A stretch of 64,000 nt of DNA. It comes from Hoeflea_A sp965204935. GTDB taxonomy: Bacteria; Pseudomonadota; Alphaproteobacteria; Rhizobiales; Rhizobiaceae. The stretch is taken from the NCBI RefSeq assembly GCF_965204935.1, contig NZ_CBDBFO010000002.1; one strand, 5' to 3'. Positions 17,614 through 24,677 of this stretch are shown piece by piece. Within the stretch, counting starts at the first letter, position 1; the number at the start of each line of letters is the position of its first letter. The notes under the pieces were generated by a model. The model saw only the letters and a list, made by a program, of their open reading frames with translations, was not told the origin of the DNA and ran no database searches. Made by a program: the position numbers and the translations under genes.

Positions 17614-18225
17614 TCAGGCGGACTGCAGCGACGCGGTCAGGTCGCCATAGCCGGTGAAGCGGTACTCATATTCCAGTCCGAGGCGCTCTGCAGCAAGCCG
17701 TGCCTTTTCCTGCAGTTCCGGATCTTCTTTCTGGGAAAGATAGACAAGTTTCCGGTAGTTGCCGAAATACATATCGCGCAACTCCGGATGCCGGTCCAAC
17801 CCGAGCGGTTCGACGATGAAGCTTTCGAACTGCCGCGCAAGGAAGTCGGTCAGGAAGAACGCGTCAATGTCGTCATCCCACTGATCAAAGAGCTCGTTGC
17901 CGGCAAAAAACGAGTAGCAGTGCGGACCGGCAATACGTCCGACACCTTCCTCCTCGCAGACCCGGTCCAGCATGCCGCCGGTGCCGCAGTCGGCATAGGC
18001 CACGTAAATCCGCTCGAAACCCTCTTCGCGGGCCGCCTTGACGGCCTCCCGCACGCCGGGCGCAATGCGCTCGGGGTAAAGGTGCCACTGCGCCGGAAGG
18101 CAGGTCAGATCGATATGCGACAGGCCATTGGCCTCGCAAACGGCGAGGATCTCGCGCGCAATGGCGCCGCAGCCGATGACGCGTACCGGCTTTGATTGCG
18201 AATATGTGCGATCCTGCTTGCTCAT
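17614..18225 (-). CDS. DUF1638 protein of corrinoid methyltransferase clusters
   Basis: A 203-residue DUF1638 protein: VRVIGCGAIAREILAVCEANGL near the N-terminus, then CLPAQWHLYPERIAPGV and YADCGTGGMLDRVCEEEG, with conserved Cys at about 19, 29, 42, 78 and 90. Members often sit beside MttB-type methyltransferases and corrinoid proteins. The conserved Cys and His suggest metal or cofactor handling, but the function is unknown. It follows the corrinoid-protein gene after 76 bp in the same orientation, so it is probably made with it. Cobalamin loading or storage is a guess from context only. Confidence 0.8.
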   Translation of the reverse strand: MSKQDRTYSQSKPVRVIGCGAIAREILAVCEANGLSHIDLTCLPAQWHLYPERIAPGVREAVKAAREEGFERIYVAYADCGTGGMLDRVCEEEGVGRIAGPHCYSFFAGNELFDQWDDDIDAFFLTDFLARQFESFIVEPLGLDRHPELRDMYFGNYRKLVYLSQKEDPELQEKARLAAERLGLEYEYRFTGYGDLTASLQSA

Positions 18226-18301
18226 GGCGGCATTTATACCGTTAAAACAAAATGGCGGCCAATCCGGCCGCCGTTCTCAAATTCATTCCGATCTGGCGGC
18301 T

Positions 18302-19003
18302 CTAACCGGCGCTGGCCATCTTGTTATGCTTTCGCTTCATGAATTCCTTTGCCGTTTCCACGGCGACGGCCGCGTCGCGGCAATAGGCATCGGCGCCAAC
18401 GGCCATGCCGAATTCCTCATTCAGCGGTGCTCCACCGACCAGTACGACATAGTCGTCGCGGATGCCTTTTTCCTTCATCGTGTCGATCACGACCTTCATA
18501 TAGGGCATTGTTGTCGTCAAAAGCGCCGACATGCCGATGATATCAGGCTCGTGCTCGTCTATCGCCTCGAGATAGTTCTCGACCGGGTTGTTGATGCCGA
18601 TATCGATAACATCGAAACCGGCGCCTTCCATCATCATGCCGACAAGGTTCTTGCCGATGTCGTGAATATCGCCCTTGACGGTGCCGATCACCATCTTGCC
18701 GAGCTTGGGTGCGCCGGTTTCGGCCAGCAGAGGGCGCAAAATGGCCATTCCGGCCTTCATGGCATTCGCCGACAAAAGCACCTCGGGGACGAACAGGATG
18801 CCGTCCCGGAAGTCCTCTCCGACGATACGCATGCCCTCGACGAGAGCCTTGGTCAGAACATCGTAAGGCGCCCAGCCGCGATCCAGCAGGATGGTCGTGC
18901 CTTCCTCGATCTCCTCCTTGAGGCCGTCATAGAGATCGTCATGCATCTGTTGCACGAGTTCATCGTCAGACAGTTCGGCGAGAATGATTTCGTCTTCGGA
19001 CAT
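18302..19003 (-). CDS. Corrinoid-binding methyltransferase shuttle protein (MtgC/MttC-like)
   Basis: A 233-residue B12-binding protein. A helical cap domain (about 8-95) precedes a Rossmann-like B12 domain with the Asp-x-His-x-x-Gly motif in GTVKGDIHDIGKN; H114 is the expected lower cobalt ligand. It would carry the methyl group from the quaternary amine to THF. The N-terminal 35 residues are strongly acidic (SEDE, SDDE, HDD, KEEIEEG). I choose the ATG at 19003 because GAGGGA precedes it; an upstream ATG at 19036 would add 11 residues. It is first in the minus-strand operon and divergent from the substrate methyltransferase. Confidence 0.88.
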   Translation of the reverse strand: MSEDEIILAELSDDELVQQMHDDLYDGLKEEIEEGTTILLDRGWAPYDVLTKALVEGMRIVGEDFRDGILFVPEVLLSANAMKAGMAILRPLLAETGAPKLGKMVIGTVKGDIHDIGKNLVGMMMEGAGFDVIDIGINNPVENYLEAIDEHEPDIIGMSALLTTTMPYMKVVIDTMKEKGIRDDYVVLVGGAPLNEEFGMAVGADAYCRDAAVAVETAKEFMKRKHNKMASAG

Positions 19004-19036
19004 CGGCGTTCCCTCGATGCTGGCGTTTGTCGCCAT

Positions 19037-19361
19037 TTTGAATCACGTAAGTGTTTATCCTGAAAGTCTTATGCGGGAAAGAAGTGAATATGGAGTTCTC
19101 AAAAACGACGCGCGTCAATCTGAAAAGCGACCCGGTTATTGTGCGGAATTTTGAGGCCGCGGCCGCGTCGGGCAGCCTGTCGCCATAGCGTCACGGCTTG
19201 GCGCATAGAGAAAGGCGGCAGACGGGCGGGGCACTAGGCTAAACGGCAACGAAATCATTGCCGGATCTGTGCAGGCGCGAAAAGGGCTGCGAACCGGCGC
19301 ACTGATGCCGCAAATCATTGCTATTTGCTACAATGCAAGGGCGGCAGGAAAGGTGACCGAT
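19037..19361. promoter_or_regulatory. Divergent control region between corrinoid protein and MtgB-like genes
   Basis: This 325-bp spacer (ending 34 bases above my chosen corrinoid-protein start) holds no gene I can support, though an open frame from 19269 continues into the methyltransferase. It contains a 10-bp palindrome GACGCGCGTC (19107-19116) directly after AAAAACG. The 12-mer AAAAACGACGCG (19101-19112) recurs at 16714-16725, ahead of the PF13769 gene. GGAAAGG (19347-19353) is the likely ribosome site of the methyltransferase. No palindrome like that at 15459 is present. Confidence 0.5.
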
Positions 19362-20933
19362 ATGGAAGCTGAAAAAACGAGTTCCGGCCGTGGTGGGGGC
19401 CGACGGGGTCGCGGCGGTGCCGGAGGCGCAGCCGCGCGGCGCGCATCGCGCAGCGGCAGCGGCCCGGGCGAGCAGCAATTCTATATCAGACGCAAAGTTG
19501 CCGAGTACGAGGTCCTCGACGAAGAGGGGCTGGCGCTGATTGAAGCCAATGCCGAAACGGTGCTGGAAGAGATCGGTATCGAATTCCGGGATGATGCCGA
19601 AGCCCTGGCGCTCTGGCGCGATGCCGGTGCGGACGTCAAGGGCGAGCGCGTGCACTTCCCTAAGGGGCTGTGCCGGTCGCTTCTGAAAACGGCGCCCGAG
19701 GTCTTCACCCAGCACGCGCGCAACCCGGAGCGCTCCGTGCAGATCGGCGGCAAGGCGACCGTTTTCGCGCCCGTCTACGGCCCGCCATTCGTCCGTGATC
19801 TCAACGGCGAACGCCGCTATGCGACGATCCAGGATTTCGAGAATTTCGTCAAACTGGCCTATCTGGCGCCGTCGATGCACCATTCGGGTGGCACCGTGTG
19901 CGAGCCGGTCGACATTCCGGTCAACAAGCGCCACCTCGATATGGTCTATGCCCATATGCGGCTTTCCGACAAACCCTTCATGGGTTCCGTCACCGCGCCG
20001 GAACGGGCGCAGGACACCGTCGACATGTGCAAGATCCTCTTTGGCGAGGACTATGTCGATCAGAACTGTGTCGTCGTTAACCTGATCAATGCGAACTCGC
20101 CCATGGTGTTCGACGACACCATGCTGGGTGCCGCGAAGGTCTATGCGCGCAACAACCAGGCCTGCATCGTCTCACCGTTCATCCTGTCGGGGGCGATGAG
20201 CCCCGTTACGGTCGTCGGCACGCTCACGCAGATCCTTGCGGAAGTGCTCGCCGGCGCTGCTTTCACGCAGTTGGTGCGCCCCGGTGCGCCGGTGCTGTTC
20301 GGCACCTTTGCCGCTTCCATTTCGATGCAGTCCGGTGCGCCGACATTCGGGACGCCGGAACCCTCGCTCGTCTCCTACGGGGCAGCGCAGCTTGCCCGCA
20401 GGCTGGGACTTCCGTTCCGCACCGGCGGGTCGCTTTGCGGCTCCAAGGTGCCGGACGCGCAGGCGGCGCATGAGAGCGGTGCAACGCTGAACATGACGCT
20501 TCTCGCCGGCACGAACTTCGCTTTGCACTCGGCCGGCTGGCTGGAGGGCGGCCTGGTATCTTCCTACGAGAAATTCATGATCGACGTGGATCAGCTTGGC
20601 ATGATGCAGAGATTTGCCGAGGGAGTTGATCTGTCGCAAGACGCTCAGGCGATGGATGCAATCCGTGAAGTCGGTCCGGGGAGCCATTATCTCGGCTGTT
20701 CCCATACGCAGGCGCATTTCCAGACGGCGTTCTACCGGTCGCCGCTGGCCGACAACAACTCCTTCGAGCAGTGGCAGCTTGAAGGCGAGAAGCGCATCGA
20801 GAACCGCGCCAATGAGCTGTGCAGAAGCTGGCTCGAATCCTACCAGGCGCCGGCCCTGGACGAGGGCATCAATGACGGGCTCCGTGATTTCATTCGCCAC
20901 AAGAAAGAGGCCATGCCTGACGCCTTTACATGA
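19362..20933 (+). CDS. MttB-family (COG5598) methyltransferase without pyrrolysine, likely glycine betaine:corrinoid
   Basis: A 523-residue MttB-superfamily TIM barrel. The start at 19362 is favoured by GGAAAGG nine bases upstream; an earlier in-frame ATG at 19269 lacks one. No in-frame TAG occurs, so it is a non-pyrrolysine member like MtgB of Desulfitobacterium. Landmarks are HSGGTVCEPVDIP (residues 170-185), NLINANSPMVFDD and SGAMSPVTVVGTL. It would transfer a methyl group from a quaternary amine to the corrinoid protein encoded divergently. Glycine betaine is inferred from the DMGDH, GbdR-like, BHMT-like and betaine-binding neighbours. The N-terminus is unusual: about 30 Gly/Arg-rich residues (GRGGGRRGRGG, ARRASRSGSG). 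Confidence 0.85.
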   Translation: MEAEKTSSGRGGGRRGRGGAGGAAARRASRSGSGPGEQQFYIRRKVAEYEVLDEEGLALIEANAETVLEEIGIEFRDDAEALALWRDAGADVKGERVHFPKGLCRSLLKTAPEVFTQHARNPERSVQIGGKATVFAPVYGPPFVRDLNGERRYATIQDFENFVKLAYLAPSMHHSGGTVCEPVDIPVNKRHLDMVYAHMRLSDKPFMGSVTAPERAQDTVDMCKILFGEDYVDQNCVVVNLINANSPMVFDDTMLGAAKVYARNNQACIVSPFILSGAMSPVTVVGTLTQILAEVLAGAAFTQLVRPGAPVLFGTFAASISMQSGAPTFGTPEPSLVSYGAAQLARRLGLPFRTGGSLCGSKVPDAQAAHESGATLNMTLLAGTNFALHSAGWLEGGLVSSYEKFMIDVDQLGMMQRFAEGVDLSQDAQAMDAIREVGPGSHYLGCSHTQAHFQTAFYRSPLADNNSFEQWQLEGEKRIENRANELCRSWLESYQAPALDEGINDGLRDFIRHKKEAMPDAFT

Positions 20934-21013
20934 AAGAAGCCCGAGGACGGCCGGGCTAAAGTGGCCAATCTCATTCACAGGGATGTCTGGCGCTCCGCGT
21001 TCCGGGACGATGA

Positions 21014-21709
21014 ATGATGGATGCTGATCACCAGTCCGATCTCTACGGCCGTCTGGACAAAGCGCTGCGGCGGCATGGCCTCATGGCACGCGGCGGGCTG
21101 CACATGTCCGAGGATGCGGACCTGGCCGTCCGCGAATATGGCTTTCGCAGCATTGTGCTTGCGGGTCATGCGGGCTCATCGTTCTGGCCGGAATTCGAAA
21201 CCTACCGCGAAACCTATGGTGGCGCGCATCCTCTGGATGCCTGGTCGCGGGTCGTCGGTCAAGAAATCGAATCTGAATTCGGCTGCAAAGCCTTGTATCC
21301 GTTTGAAAAACCCTGGTGGCCGTTTCAAAGCTGGATCAAACGGACCGAAGGCCTCAAGCCATCGCCGCTTGCCATATTAATCCATCCGGACTTCGGACCC
21401 TGGCATGGCTACAGGGCTGCCTTTGCGTTCCGGGAGGCGCTTGCGCTGCCGGCGCCGGTATCGCTCGCCCATGCCTGCGACAGCTGTGTCGACAAACCCT
21501 GTGTCGCAAGTTGCCCCGCCGACGCGGTGGCTCTACACAATTTCGATATCAAGGCATGTCGGTCGCACCTTGCCAGCGATGCGGGGCGCTCCGGGTGCAT
21601 GGTTTCCGGGTGTCTGGCGCGCAATGCCTGCCCGGTCGGGCCGCAATACCGCTACACCGAAGCGCAACGTCAATTTCATATGGACGCGCTTGAGCCGTTG
21701 CCGAGCTAG
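21014..21709 (+). CDS. Ferredoxin-like Fe-S protein linked to the demethylation genes
   Basis: A 231-residue protein. The C-terminal third has CDSCVDKPCVASCPADAV (near 156-173), a C-x2-C-x4-C-x3-CP cluster motif, and CMVSGCLARNACPVG (near 194-208), which may complete a second cluster. The N-terminal 140 residues (Trp-rich PFEKPWWPFQSW, HPDFGPWHGYRAA) resemble the body of ferredoxin-fold proteins related to epoxyqueuosine reductase, but the B12 part is absent. It follows the MtgB-like gene by 80 bp on the same strand. A role as electron donor for the corrinoid activator or acceptor for the MTHFR-like enzyme is inference. Confidence 0.75.
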   Translation: MMDADHQSDLYGRLDKALRRHGLMARGGLHMSEDADLAVREYGFRSIVLAGHAGSSFWPEFETYRETYGGAHPLDAWSRVVGQEIESEFGCKALYPFEKPWWPFQSWIKRTEGLKPSPLAILIHPDFGPWHGYRAAFAFREALALPAPVSLAHACDSCVDKPCVASCPADAVALHNFDIKACRSHLASDAGRSGCMVSGCLARNACPVGPQYRYTEAQRQFHMDALEPLPS

Positions 21710-21726
21710 ACACGCTCTAAAGGATA

Positions 21727-22755
21727 TCAGGCGCGCCTGCGGCCGCGGCGCTCCCGTTTCGGTGCATCCGCACCGTCTCCGGCCGTTTTGTTGCGCAACG
21801 GTCCGATTTTTTCAACGATCTCGTCGAGCGTCGGTTTTTCCGTCTTATCGTGCGCGTCGATTGCTTCCCGCATGGCTTGCAGGTGTTCGCAGGTCGTACC
21901 GCAGCATCCGCCGATAATCGTCGCACCGGCATTTATTGCCAACCGCGCATATTCGGCCATAAGCGGCGGCGTGCCGGAGTAATGGATTTCGGAACCACGG
22001 AATTCCGGGATTCCGCAATTGCCCTTGACGATGATGGCTCCATCCGGATTGGCTTCCTTCATGTCCAGCAGGGATGCCAGAATATCGGAGGCGCCCACGC
22101 CGCAGTTGGCGCCGACAGCCAGCGGAGCCTCTTGAATGTCATTGGTGACATTATGGATGTCTTTCGGGTGCAGCCCCATCATCGTCTTGCCGGCGGTATC
22201 GAAGGAGCCTGTATAGGTAAACGGCATGCCGCATTTAACCGCTGCTTCTGCCGCAGCACGGATTTCGTCCTGCGCCGACATGGTTTCGATCCACGCAACA
22301 TCGGCGCCGCCCGCCTTGAGGCCCTCGATCTGTTCGACAAAAGCCTCAACCGCGTCCTCATAGGTGAGGGCGCCAAGCGGTACCAGCAGCTCGCCGGTCG
22401 GGCCCACGGAGCCGGCGACAATAACCGGCCTTCCGGCACTGTCGGCAACCTGTCTGGCGATTTCTGCCGCGCGCTTGTTCAGTTCAAAGACGCGATCCTG
22501 CGCATTGTGGAGTTTCAATCTGTGGCGTGTGCCGCCAAAGCTGTTTGTCAGGATGATATCGGCGCCGGCGTCGACAAAATCCTGATGCATCCTGGTGATT
22601 TTTTCCGGAGCGTCCTCATTCCACAGCTCGGGGGCCTCGCCTGATTCAAGACCCATGGCAAAAAGAGTGGTGCCGGTTGCACCATCAGCGAGAAGGACAC
22701 CCTTCTTGGCTATCAGATCAGCCAGCGGATTGTTTGAAGCAGCAAGAGAGGACAT
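21727..22755 (-). CDS. Homocysteine S-methyltransferase, BHMT/MetH-N type
   Basis: About 342 residues forming a zinc-dependent homocysteine methyltransferase barrel. VLLADGATGTTLFAMGLESG opens the barrel; the zinc ligands are the Cys in VKGNCGIPEF and the Cys pair in GGCCGTTCEHL. It would make methionine from homocysteine using betaine directly or a methyl-corrinoid. GGAAG five bases before the ATG at 22755 favours that start; an ATG at 22767 is the alternative. The C-terminus ends in a basic tail (KRERRGRRRA) like its pathway partners. A 22-bp palindrome lies just upstream. It is convergent with the ferredoxin-like gene. Confidence 0.85.
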   Translation of the reverse strand: MSSLAASNNPLADLIAKKGVLLADGATGTTLFAMGLESGEAPELWNEDAPEKITRMHQDFVDAGADIILTNSFGGTRHRLKLHNAQDRVFELNKRAAEIARQVADSAGRPVIVAGSVGPTGELLVPLGALTYEDAVEAFVEQIEGLKAGGADVAWIETMSAQDEIRAAAEAAVKCGMPFTYTGSFDTAGKTMMGLHPKDIHNVTNDIQEAPLAVGANCGVGASDILASLLDMKEANPDGAIIVKGNCGIPEFRGSEIHYSGTPPLMAEYARLAINAGATIIGGCCGTTCEHLQAMREAIDAHDKTEKPTLDEIVEKIGPLRNKTAGDGADAPKRERRGRRRA

Positions 22756-22787
22756 CGCATCTTCCATGAGTTACCAAAATGCGTAAC

Positions 22788-22809
22788 GATATAAACATGT
22801 CTTTATATC
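22788..22809. promoter_or_regulatory. Palindromic operator before the BHMT-like gene
   Basis: Arms GATATAAACA and TCTTTATATC around TG pair at nine of ten positions. Only one base differs from the perfect site at 15459. It ends 33 bases upstream of the chosen start codon, where a repressor would block transcription. The two sites tie the MtgA-like and BHMT-like genes into one regulon, probably under an ArsR-family SAH- or methionine-sensing regulator encoded elsewhere. Confidence 0.7.
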
Positions 22810-22820
22810 ATGACAATGCG

Positions 22821-22838
22821 AAAATTGCCCGCAATTTT
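22821..22838 (-). terminator. Hairpin after the betaine-binding protein gene
   Basis: Arms AAAATTGC and GCAATTTT form a perfect 8-bp stem with a 2-nt loop, 50 bases past the stop of the minus-strand substrate-binding protein gene. On the minus strand it ends in TTTT, as a short intrinsic terminator would. It also lies just upstream of the BHMT-like promoter region, so it would insulate the two genes. Confidence 0.4.
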
Positions 22839-22887
22839 ATTCGCTGCCGTGTTTTGTCAGCGTGCGGGTTGTCCACTCTTCAGGGCG

Positions 22888-23895
22888 CTATGAATTTGCC
22901 AGGTAGTTCCTGATCCTCCGGGCCGCTTCCGGTGTGACCCATTCCCCCCAGATTTCCTCGTGGTTTTCGAGAAAATAGTGGGCACTTTCTTCTCCCGTTG
23001 CCTTGTTGTCGGTCATCCATGCGAGCAACTGGTTGACGGTCCTGTTGTTCCAGGAACGTTTGTCGAGATAGGCGTTGGCCGCACCGCCCCGGCGATGAAA
23101 TTCGTCGGTGATTGCCGTATAGACTTGGGATTTCGGCCAGGCGTTGGGCTGTGGATGCGGGCAATCGGGGATGGCCGTGCAGGTGTCCCACTCGGACTTG
23201 TCGTGCGGCACGCCAAAGCCGAGGCGAACCATCTCGTATTTGCCGAGGATCGATGTCGGTGCCCAGTAAAAACCAAGCCAGCCCTGGTTGCTTTCAAACG
23301 CTTTGGCAATCGACTCGTCGAGCTCGGCCGGCGATGCCGTGTCGACAAGCTTGAAGCCCTTTGATTCGGCGTCGAACGCCTTGAAGAGGTTTGCCGTTGA
23401 TATCCGGCAATTCCAGTCAGGCGGACAATTGAACACACCGCCCTTCGACGGATCGTCCGGTGCCGGAAACAGTTCCGGCCGCGCCAGAGCGTCCTCGACG
23501 GTTCTGATCTCCGGATAGGCCTCGGCGATATAGTTCGGGATCCACCATCCTTCGACGCCGCCGTCGGAAAGCGAGGGTGCACCAAAATGCAACCGGCCCT
23601 CGTCAGCCGCGACGTCCAGGGCCTCGCGCACGGCATTGATCCACAGTTCCGGAGCAACGTCTGGCTGACCTTCCTTTTCCATCGAGGTAAATGTCGACAT
23701 CGTATCGCCGGGGACAAGCCGGGCGTCGCACCCATAACCTTCCGAAAGAATGATCTTGTCGATGTTTGCAAGCACGTCTGCCGACCGCCAGCTCATTTGC
23801 GCGATGGTGACGCTGCCGCAGTCTTCGGCGGATGCCGGGGCTGCAAAACACAACAGACCTGCAATGAGGAGCGATGGAGCCATGAGCTTTTTCAT
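22888..23895 (-). CDS. Glycine betaine/proline betaine-type ABC transporter substrate-binding protein
   Basis: A 335-residue periplasmic protein of the OpuAC/ProX fold. MKKLMAPSLLIAGLLCFAA..ASA is a signal peptide. The mature part has SVTIAQMSWRSADVLANIDKIIL, repeated Trp residues (SWR, GWW, GWLGFYW) suited to an aromatic cage for a quaternary amine, and Cys pairs. It delivers substrate to a membrane ABC transporter, but no permease or ATPase gene is nearby. The coding frame is intact. An IS66 element sits two bases before the ATG, so the native Shine-Dalgarno (GGGAG) is now beyond the element near 27080; the only purine-rich site left, GGGGTGAG, comes from the IS end. Confidence 0.85.
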   Translation of the reverse strand: MKKLMAPSLLIAGLLCFAAPASAEDCGSVTIAQMSWRSADVLANIDKIILSEGYGCDARLVPGDTMSTFTSMEKEGQPDVAPELWINAVREALDVAADEGRLHFGAPSLSDGGVEGWWIPNYIAEAYPEIRTVEDALARPELFPAPDDPSKGGVFNCPPDWNCRISTANLFKAFDAESKGFKLVDTASPAELDESIAKAFESNQGWLGFYWAPTSILGKYEMVRLGFGVPHDKSEWDTCTAIPDCPHPQPNAWPKSQVYTAITDEFHRRGGAANAYLDKRSWNNRTVNQLLAWMTDNKATGEESAHYFLENHEEIWGEWVTPEAARRIRNYLANS

Positions 23896-23913
23896 TCGTA
23901 ACTGCTCACCCCG

Positions 23914-24594
23914 TCACGCGTCTTGAGCATAGTGTGATTTGACCATATTGGCGGCATTTCCGGCCAGCGCGATCTGGATCGCGACAAGTGGATTATATCC
24001 GAGGGCACCCATGGAACTCAGGTAGCTTGATATCCGGCACCAGGCGTGTGCATAGCGGTCTGTCCGGAAGCAGCCCGAGACTTTGATTTTGACCTTTGCC
24101 ATCCTGATTTTTTGCTCGCCCGCGTTATTGGTGAAGCTGACATCGGGTTCGCTCATGAAGCGAAGCACGGAGTCCTCGTGTTTCAACAGACGCTCATGCA
24201 GGTTGTGGGCATCCGACTTTGCGACCCGTCCGCGCTTACCTTCCGGTTTCGCAGGAACTTCGGGCATTTCCCCGGCACCTTGCGTCAGAATGGTCCGATA
24301 CCTTTTGCGTATCTTGCGACATTCGGCCTCGCTCAACACCCCGGTCTCGCTCTTGTTGACCTTATGGCAGACCTCACGCAACACCTTCCTCATCAGGCGC
24401 GCCCAACGGTAATTGCTGGAGTCGACGACAAAGGTCAGTTCCCGAAGCAGATGCGACCCGCATAGCTGATGCTTGCACTGGCTGTATGCAAGGTAGGATG
24501 CCCAGCAATCATGGATCAACACCCCGGTGTAGACCGGAATGATGCCGAATGCCTCTATCGCTTCCTTGCCGCGCCTGGGGTGCAGGAACTTGAT
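23914..24594 (-). pseudogene. IS66 transposase, C-terminal fragment
   Basis: This is the 3' part of the IS66 transposase. Translation reads KFLHPRRGKEAIEAFGIIPVY, then LIHDCWASYLAYSQCKHQLCGSHLLREL, and ends in the family's SFTNNAGEQKIRMAKVKIKVSG block with its conserved Asn/Glu. The break is at the AT of 24593-24594, where the IS110 element entered. Joining it to 25979-26770 restores one frame without a shift (LTDDSLTLI then KFLHPRRG), so the transposase was intact before the insertion and is now inactive. Confidence 0.9.
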
Positions 24595-24677
24595 AGTGTG
24601 GATACCCCGCCCGGAGGCATCGTAATGTGCCAGGTGCCGTTATACTGAACGTCACAAATCAAAGGGAGAGTATCCAC

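Noticed and set aside
19362..20933. Pyrrolysine-containing trimethylamine methyltransferase
   Set aside because: There is no in-frame TAG and no pyl genes in the window; the protein is a non-pyrrolysine family member.
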